From JAHDHW01 sp963793295 (GTDB lineage Bacteria > Bacteroidota > Bacteroidia > Chitinophagales > Saprospiraceae), in NCBI GenBank assembly GCA_963793295.1, contig CAWBZX010000035.1, positions 23,378 to 87,377 of the forward strand: 64,000 bases of DNA, given 5' to 3'. The translations under genes were made by a program, and so were the position numbers. Below, in pieces: positions 56,940-64,000 of this stretch (its first letter is position 1; each line of letters begins with the position of its first letter). The notes below the pieces were generated by a model, which was given only the letters and a program-made list of their open reading frames with translations, had not been told where the DNA came from and made no database searches.

Positions 56940-59900
56940 ATGAGTTTAAAACTGATTATTTCAACAACGCTTTTATTTTTTGGGCTCTTATCTTTTTCTC
57001 AACCCTCCAATGATGATCCCTGCAATGCGATTGTATTGTCTGTGGGCAATTCCTGTAATTATACTAACTATTTAAACTCCGGGGCAACTGCGACCGTTGG
57101 CGTACCTGCACCAGGATGTGCGGGTTATGCTGGTGGTGACGTTTGGTTTACTTTTACCATGCCAAATTATGGTTATCATGTAACTGTTGAAATGGGAGCA
57201 GTAGGAATCACTGATGGAGGAATGGCGATTTATAGCGGAGCCGATTGTAATTCACTGAATTTGGTGAGTTGTGATGATAATAGTGGTAGCGGTAACATGC
57301 CTTTACTGATTGTTGATGATGGGTGTGGTTTTCAAAATGCAGGATCGACTTTTTGGGTAAGAATTTGGGAAAACGGAAATGATAATAATGGAATTTTTGA
57401 TATATGCACTTATGCTTCGAGTCCCAATACGCCTGCGGGAGTTACAAGCTGTGGCGGAAATCTAATTGCTGGTGATGCCTGCTGTGATGCTATTTTGCTT
57501 GGTGAAGATTTGGATGGATACTGTGGAAATACCGCGAATTACAACGATATTCCTGATGAAATTGCAGGCTTTTGCGCTTTTGTCGAGAATAATTCCTGGA
57601 TTGCTTTTATTGCAGCCGACACTACTGTTGTTTTGGATATCACCTCTTCCAATTGTTTGTTTAATAATGGGATTCAAGCTGCGATCATGGAAACAAATGA
57701 TTGTACCAATTTTACAACTATTTCAAATTGTTGGAACCCTACAGCCGAAGGCACTGGAACGCTTACAGCTAATAATATTACAATTGGTGAAACATACTAC
57801 ATTATGATTGATGGTTGGGGAGGAGATCAATGTGATTATGTGATTGATATTGTAAGTGGAGTAGAAACCGTTTCGGTTTCTGCGGATGATTATGAAATAT
57901 GCCAGGGACAAAGTACCCAATTAAACGCCAATGTTTTAGGCTCCGGGAGTTATAGTTATGCTTGGTCACCGGCAGGTTCTCTTGATGACCCGAATAGTGC
58001 TGCACCAATAGCCACACCTGGGGTTACCACAGATTACACAGTCACCATCACGGGTTTGGAAGATAGTATTCACACGGTTTCAATAACAGTATTTCCAGCT
58101 GCTCCTGCGCAACCAACGCTCAATGGGCCAAATGGCATTTGTCAAAACGCCGTGGGTTTAGTTTATTATGCAAATACATCGAATGCAACTAGTTACTCAT
58201 GGACCGTTACGGGAAGCGCCACGATAGTTGGCAGCAGTGCTGTGGATTCAGTAATCGTTGATTTTGGAACAACAAGTGAAACCCTTTGCGTTACAGCAAG
58301 CAATGATTGTGGCGTTTCACCATCAGCTTGTTTAAATGTAAATGTTGTAATCGAACCTGATATATCTGCGACTGATCCACCTGCAGCATGTTCGGGTAAT
58401 TCATTTGATTTAACATCAATTGCAATAAATAATGCCGCTGGAGGTGGCGGACCTATAACCTATTACCAGAGTCAAGCTGATGCTGATGCAGGTAACAATC
58501 CAATTATTCCACCGACTGTAAATGTTAGTGGAACTTATTATATCAAAATGGAAACCGGTTCGTCATGTTATGATGTAACTTCTGTGAACGTTACCATTGA
58601 AGATCCTCAATTGCAAGTAACCGATCCGTCAGCAAAATGTACACCGGATTCTACTGATCTTACCACAGTGATAATTAATGAAATTAATGGATTTCCAGGA
58701 GGATCATACAGTTTTTATATTGATAGCCTAGATGCTGCAAATGCAATAGCTCCTTTGGTTTCAACTTTCGTTTATTCGACAAATATATATTGGGTTCGGT
58801 ATGAAACGCCTAATGGTTGTTTTGATGTTGCTCCGATTAATGTCATCATTGATAACACGCCAGATTTGACTGTTTTACAACCTGCGCCCATTTGTCCGGG
58901 AGGCTCCATTGATTTGGATACCGTTACTTTGATCGATGCTAATGGCGCTACTTTTACAAAATATTTTTACGATAATCAGGCATTGGCTATTTTAGGAAAT
59001 CCGGCCCTGGCTTTGAGTAGTACGATAGTTTCGAATCCTCAAACATATTATTTGAGAGCTGAAACCGCTTATAATTGTGTGCAAATTGTAGAAATAATGG
59101 TTTCTGTTGGTACAGCTCCGCAAGGACAGCTCACCGGGAGTGGTACATTCTGTTCGGGTTCGAATGCTAACATCACTTTTAATATAACAGGAAATGGGCC
59201 CTTTGATTTAGTTTACACGGATGGGAGTAGCTTTTTCCCTTTAAATAATATTATCGACGGTCATGTTGAAACGGTTGTTGTGGCAGGAAATGTTACTTAT
59301 TCTTTATTTTCATTGTGGGATGCAAACGGATGTAGCGGAATGATAACCGGGGCACCGGTAAATATTAACGAAAGCCCTCCCGCTGCTGCTACTTTGAGTG
59401 GAGATGCCACGATTTGCGGAGGTGGAGCAGTTCCTTTAAGTTTCAGTTTAAGTGGATCAGGACCATTTGATGTTGCATATACAGATGGAATTAATCCTCC
59501 AACGACCTTAAGTGCGATCAATAATGGCCATGTTGAAATGGTCAATGTTTCCACAAATACAGTTTTTTCATTAACGGCAGTGACCGATGCTTTCGGTTGT
59601 GCTGGTTCGATGGCCGGCACTGCTACGATTGATGTAGTTGCACCATTGCAAATTATAAATCTTTTAGAAAGCTGCGATGCATCTTACACCAGCTACACCG
59701 TGAGTTTTGAAATAATTGGTGGCAGCTTGCCTTATATTATTACTGGTGGCACAGGAACTTTGAGTGGGAATATTTTTACAAGTGATCCAATAACAGCAGG
59801 TAATAGTTATAATTTCAATGTAAGCGACAACAGCCTTTGTTCAGATGAAGTGATCAATGGAACACAAAATTGTAATTGTTCAACCGATGCAGGAACCATG

Positions 59901-62566
59901 AATATGAACCAACTGGAAGCTTGTGAAGACAATACTGTTTCAGGGTTTCACAATTCAGGTACTGAATTTTTAAATGCAAGTGATCTGCTTCAGTTTGCTC
60001 TGCACAACGGAATTGGTTCGGTCCCTTGGACCGTTTATGCTATTTCAAATAATACGACTTTCAGTATGCAGGGTGGGATGAATACGGGGACAACTTATTT
60101 TATTTCTGCAATGGCCGGGCCGGATGATGGTTCAGGAAATGTAGATAGAAACCATAAATGTTTTTCGATATCTCCGGGTACGCCGGTAGTTTTTAATGAA
60201 TTGCCTGTAGCTGCTATTTCTGGTGGAGCAACTATTTGTAGTGGAAGTTCTTCCTTTTTAACGTTCAATTTTACGGCAGGTGTGGCTCCTTTTGATGTAG
60301 TTTTTACAGATGGCACAAGTAATTTCACACTTCAGGATATTGTAGATGGTTTTCAATTTGAGGTGTTTCCAACAGTTACTTCCAGCTATTCTATTTTGAG
60401 CGTATTTGATAATACGGGAGCCTTATGCCCGGGGTCATTTTCCGGAAATTCCCAGATAAATGTTGTTGAAGCTCCAATTGAATCCCAAACTAACTTCATC
60501 TGTAATTCAACAAATACGTCTTATCAAATTGAATTTCAAATAATTAATGGAGACCGGCAACATATGCGGTGACTGGAGATCCTGGGACTTTGGATAATGG
60601 TACGAAAATATTTACAAGTGACTGGATTACAAGTGGTTCTAATTATTATTTTGAAATAAATGATGCAAATAATTGCGGACCAACTATCGTTTCAGGAAGC
60701 TACATTTGCATCTGCACTTCTGATGCTGGTTCAATGGGGACGACAGCTTTAACGATATGTGAAGATGAAACCGCTTCGGCCCAACACAACACAGTAACTC
60801 TAAATCTTGATGGTGATGATGCTTTAGGCTTTGTGGTCCATGATGCTCCGGGTGCTGTTCTAGGAAATGTTTTATTAACGGGCCCGGCACCAGATTTCAA
60901 TTATGATCCGGCGTTAAATTTTGGAGCAACTTATTACATTTCAGCAGTTGTAGCCAATAACGATGGAAGTGGTTTTCCGGTTTTAGATCCTTTGCTGGAT
61001 CCTTGTCTTTCAATTGCAGCTGGCCAGCCCGTTGTATTTACTCAAACACCAATTGCTTCTATTTCTGGTGATAATATAATTTGTCAAGGCGATTCAACGG
61101 ATATTATTTTCAATATTATTGGTTCGGGTCCTTTTGATTTAGAATATTCCATTGATGGTACAAATACATTTCAATTGAATTCGATCAATGATGGGTATAC
61201 AATTCGCGTAAGCCCAAATACTAGTGCAGATTATGAAATAATTTCCGTTGACAGGTCTACTTCGCCAAACTGTAATGGGATAATTAATTCAATAAATAAT
61301 ATTATCTCGATTTCAGTCACCGAGGTTCCAGTGATTAATAATTTTCAAACCAATTGCAGTTCAGCAAGCAATGAATTTGAAGTTAGTTTTGAAATAAATG
61401 GTGGAAACGCCAATAATTATACTGTTTTAGGAAATTCAGGGACATTGGTCGGAAATGTGTTTACAAGTGATATGATGCCAGGAGGCACAACCTATTCTTT
61501 TCAAATCGATGATGGATCAGGCTGCCTTTCAGAAATAATTAGTGCAGTTGAATATTGTAACTGTACGCCTGATATTTCACCTTCCATTTCTATTATCGAA
61601 GAAATTAGTTGTAATGGGGAGAACAATGGTGTTTTATCGGCATCAAATATAAACGGCCTTCCGCCATTCAATTACAATTGGAATAATGGAACCACCGGAA
61701 CAAATAATTTTAATCTGAATTCTGGTTTGTATATCGTGACAATGACAGATGCTAACAACTGCCTTTCCGTTGATTCTTTATTCCTAAATGAACCAGCTCC
61801 TATCGAAGCTAATTTAGTCGTTGAGGCTCCGAGTTGTTATGGAGAGGAAGATGGGTCAATTTCTTTTGAGGATGTTACCGGTGGCTCGGGTAATTATATT
61901 TATTCACTAAATGTGATTACTTCATACACGGCAAATTTGTTTTATGATTTGTCAGGTGGCACCTATGAAGCTACAATAATTGACTCCGATGGTTGTGAAT
62001 GGAATAGTGAGGTTGTTATACAAGAGCCGGAACCACTTACATTGAGTCTGGGTGCAGATGTTCTGATTGAATTTGGAGATAGTGTTCAAATCATTCCGCA
62101 GATAAATTCACCAATTAGTGATTTCTTCTGGAATACTTCTACTGGAATTCATTGTGATACCTGTTTAAGCCAAATGGTCGCACCTTTAGAAAGCACAACT
62201 TATTCTTTGAATATAATTAATGAACAGGGATGCGAAGTTAATGATGAAATTACCATAAAAGTTTCGGAAGACAGACCGGTTTTTGTTCCTTCTGCTTTTT
62301 CGCCAAATGGAGATGGTTTTAATGATTATTTCAAAGTTTACTGTGGTCCATCAGTAGAGCAAATCAAAGTATTTAAAGTTTTTAACCGATGGGGAGCGCT
62401 GGTTTATGAAGCCAATGATATCGTTCCTGAAGTTGATCAATTTGGATGGGACGGCACGCTAAAAGGTGATTTTCTTGAAAATGCGGTTTTCATTTATTAC
62501 GCTGAAATCCAGTTTAAAGATGGCAAAACAATAATGAGTAAAGGAGATGTGACGCTCCTTCGTTAA
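56940..62566 (+). CDS. Giant exported protein with PKD/SprB-like repeats and type B CTD (one frameshift)
   Basis: The ATG at 56940 gives a clean signal peptide (MSLKLIISTTLLFFGLLSFSQ). The N-terminal module (NDDPCNAIVL, GDVWFTFTMPNYGYHVTVE, MAIYSGADC) looks like a pre-peptidase C-terminal domain. It is followed by a module with SWIAFIAADTTVV and GGDQCDYVIDI, then Ig/PKD-like repeats, two SprB-like repeats (SCNGENNGVLSAS, SCYGEEDGSISFE) and a type B CTD (FVPSAFSPNGDGFNDYF). Frame breaks at about 60556: one base seems missing in GGAGACC-GGCA, and the text continues as ATYAVTGDPG. I join the segment ending 60572 with the one starting 60569. Total length is about 1,875 residues. Confidence 0.8.
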
Positions 62567-62591
62567 TAACAAAAAATAAAATTTGGTGCTG

Positions 62592-62625
62592 AAAAAGCAT
62601 TCTTGAGTGCTCAAGAATGCTTTTT
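62592..62625 (+). terminator. Rho-independent terminator
   Basis: A perfect 16-bp inverted repeat (AAAAAGCATTCTTGAG, two-base loop) ends in a T-run, 25 bases after the stop of the preceding giant gene. Confidence 0.88.
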
Positions 62626-62861
62626 GTTGTAAGAAATGTTAAAGTCTTTTTGACATAATTGAAAAAATAACCTATCTTCGCAGTTCAATAATTAGCTTCC
62701 CACCTTTATTAGATTGTCAAAAATTAAACAAAAAGAGTAATTACATTCAATATAAATGTGTTGCTACGGCAGTCGTTTATGATTTTGATACCTTTTGTGT
62801 TATATTTACTCTTTCTGAATCGAACGAACTTATTTGTTTAACACCAAAACTATTACTCCTG

Positions 62862-64000
62862 ATGAAAAGGAAAGTTTTACTTACAACTTTTGTCCTATTT
62901 CTATGCCTTACGGGGATTTATGCTCAACCTCCTGGTCCTTGTCCTCCTTATCCTGCTGCAGATGGTTGCGGTTTTGCGGATCCTGATTGCGAAAACGGTT
63001 TGAATGGTTATTGTAATACCCTGGGTGTGCAAGATCAGAATACTGAATCATTTCCTGGCTGTGGTGGATCAGCTGTACTTAATAATGATGACTGGATTGC
63101 TTTCTATGCAGGTTCTACACAAATTACTGTTGTAATAACTCCTTCTAATTGTCAGAACACGGGTGGCAATCAAGGTATTCAAGCTGGTTTTTATGCTGCT
63201 TGCGACGATGCCGGTGGACCAAATGGTGACGGCCTGGCTTCACAACCTTTATCCACTCAATGTGCTTGTACAACGGGACCAGTAACATTGGATTATTCTA
63301 GCTTTGTTGTTGGACAAACTTATTATATTGTAATTGATGGTTGTGGTGGGGATATCTGTGATTATGTAATTACTGTAACTGAAGGATCGACACAAAGTTT
63401 TCCTCCTGATGACCCTACTCAGATTACTGGCCCTACAACTATATGCCCAGGTGCTATTGTAGAATATTCAACTGATGATATTTTTGGGGTGCCGATTTTT
63501 AATTGGACGATTATCGGAGGAATGATTGTAGGTGATCCAACAGCGAACCCTGTTCAGGTTCAGTGGAACTCAAGTGGAAGTATATCAGTTTATGGTGAAA
63601 ATGATTGTTATACAACAGCGACGATCAGCCTAGACGTAACAGTTGAAATTCCAGAACCAGGAGATGATGATGGAGATTATTGTGCTGGCTCTACATATAT
63701 TTACCCAGGTAACGGGCAACCATATACCGCGGGTACCTATAATATTGAATTTCCCGGTCAGGGTAATCTGGGATGTGATTCTTCTGTAAATCTTGTGGTT
63801 TATGAAAATCCAACTCCTTTTGTTGATGTTATTGAAACGATCTGTGAGGGGGAAGTAATAGTGGTCGGGGGAGTGCCTTACGACAAAACAGGACAATGGA
63901 ACATCGTTCTCCAGACGAGTTTTGGCTGTGACAGTACGATTTATTTGGATTTAACGGTATTAGATCCCTATGCGTTTGTTTTGGAACCTCTTGAATTAAA
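62862..64000 (+). CDS. Exported repeat protein, N-terminal part (runs off the window)
   Basis: An open frame of at least 379 codons starts at ATG 62862 and continues past the window end. MKRKVLLTTFVLFLCLTGIYAQ is a signal peptide. The next module (DDWIAFYAGSTQITVVITPSNCQ ... TYYIVIDGCGGDICDYVITV) is the same one found in the neighbouring protein. A PKD-like module with FNWTIIGG follows, then CDSTIYLDLTVLD-type modules as in the 2,810-residue protein. It is therefore a third member of this surface-protein cluster and probably has a type IX secretion domain at its missing C-terminus. Confidence 0.8.
   Translation, partial: MKRKVLLTTFVLFLCLTGIYAQPPGPCPPYPAADGCGFADPDCENGLNGYCNTLGVQDQNTESFPGCGGSAVLNNDDWIAFYAGSTQITVVITPSNCQNTGGNQGIQAGFYAACDDAGGPNGDGLASQPLSTQCACTTGPVTLDYSSFVVGQTYYIVIDGCGGDICDYVITVTEGSTQSFPPDDPTQITGPTTICPGAIVEYSTDDIFGVPIFNWTIIGGMIVGDPTANPVQVQWNSSGSISVYGENDCYTTATISLDVTVEIPEPGDDDGDYCAGSTYIYPGNGQPYTAGTYNIEFPGQGNLGCDSSVNLVVYENPTPFVDVIETICEGEVIVVGGVPYDKTGQWNIVLQTSFGCDSTIYLDLTVLDPYAFVLEPLEL

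Noticed and set aside
60569..62566. A separate gene starting with GTG at 60569
   Set aside because: No signal peptide, and the upstream sequence aligns with the repeat pattern of the preceding frame; it is the 3' part of the 56940 gene.

Overview
The window comes from a Bacteroidota genome, most likely of the Saprospiria (Lewinella/Haliscomenobacter-like). The evidence is the A+T-rich sequence, the gene order xerC-hpf-tRNA-tuf-secE-nusG-rplKAJL-rpoBC, TAnnTTTG-type promoters, TonB receptors with carboxypeptidase-like N-terminal domains, and several very large exported proteins. Those carry type IX secretion C-terminal domains of both kinds: the type A sorting tail and the gliding-motility-associated type B domain.

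Layout. 1-2.5 kb: pdxJ (start codon cut by the window edge), a Xer recombinase and hpf. 2.6-16.3 kb: a tRNA cluster (Thr, Tyr, Gly, Thr), tuf, tRNA-Trp, secE, nusG, rplK, rplA, rplJ, rplL, rpoB and rpoC. 16.4-26 kb: a PhzF-like enzyme, then a minus-strand block with ribE, a type B CTD surface protein, a DinB-like protein, rfbD, rfbC, der, era and an orphan. 26.4-32.7 kb: an outer-membrane receptor, a MarR-pirin pair, an FMN reductase, an OsmC protein, a cupin and a NadR-like kinase. 32.7-35.4 kb: a TPP riboswitch and a TonB receptor that probably takes up thiamine. 35.6-40.8 kb: envelope proteins of unknown function. 41-64 kb: four giant secreted repeat proteins and one M23 peptidase.

The most striking observation is in 3.26-16.13 kb. 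All the translation and transcription genes there are cut by about 90 single-base insertions and deletions, while the encoded protein sequence stays almost perfectly conserved. The rest of the window has only two such events. The indels are far from random. About 30 of some 75 insertions put an A or G directly after a leucine CTT codon. Nearly all the deletions fall in leucine codons. Most of the others sit at a degenerate codon position. This resembles Ty1-type CUU frameshifting, but rpoC alone would need about 30 successive shifts, and tRNA-Trp carries the same kind of damage. The simplest reading is a consensus built from two closely related alleles or strains. At variable bases such as CTT versus TTA/TTG, both alternatives were kept (insertion) or both dropped (deletion). 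Programmed recoding is the rival explanation and can be tested against raw reads.

Other points of interest are a 2,810-residue exported protein with 21 tandem 77-residue repeats, a metzincin-type protease with 18 PKD domains in alternating pairs, a TPP riboswitch with its own promoter ahead of a TonB receptor, and a likely MarR operator shared by marR and pirin.
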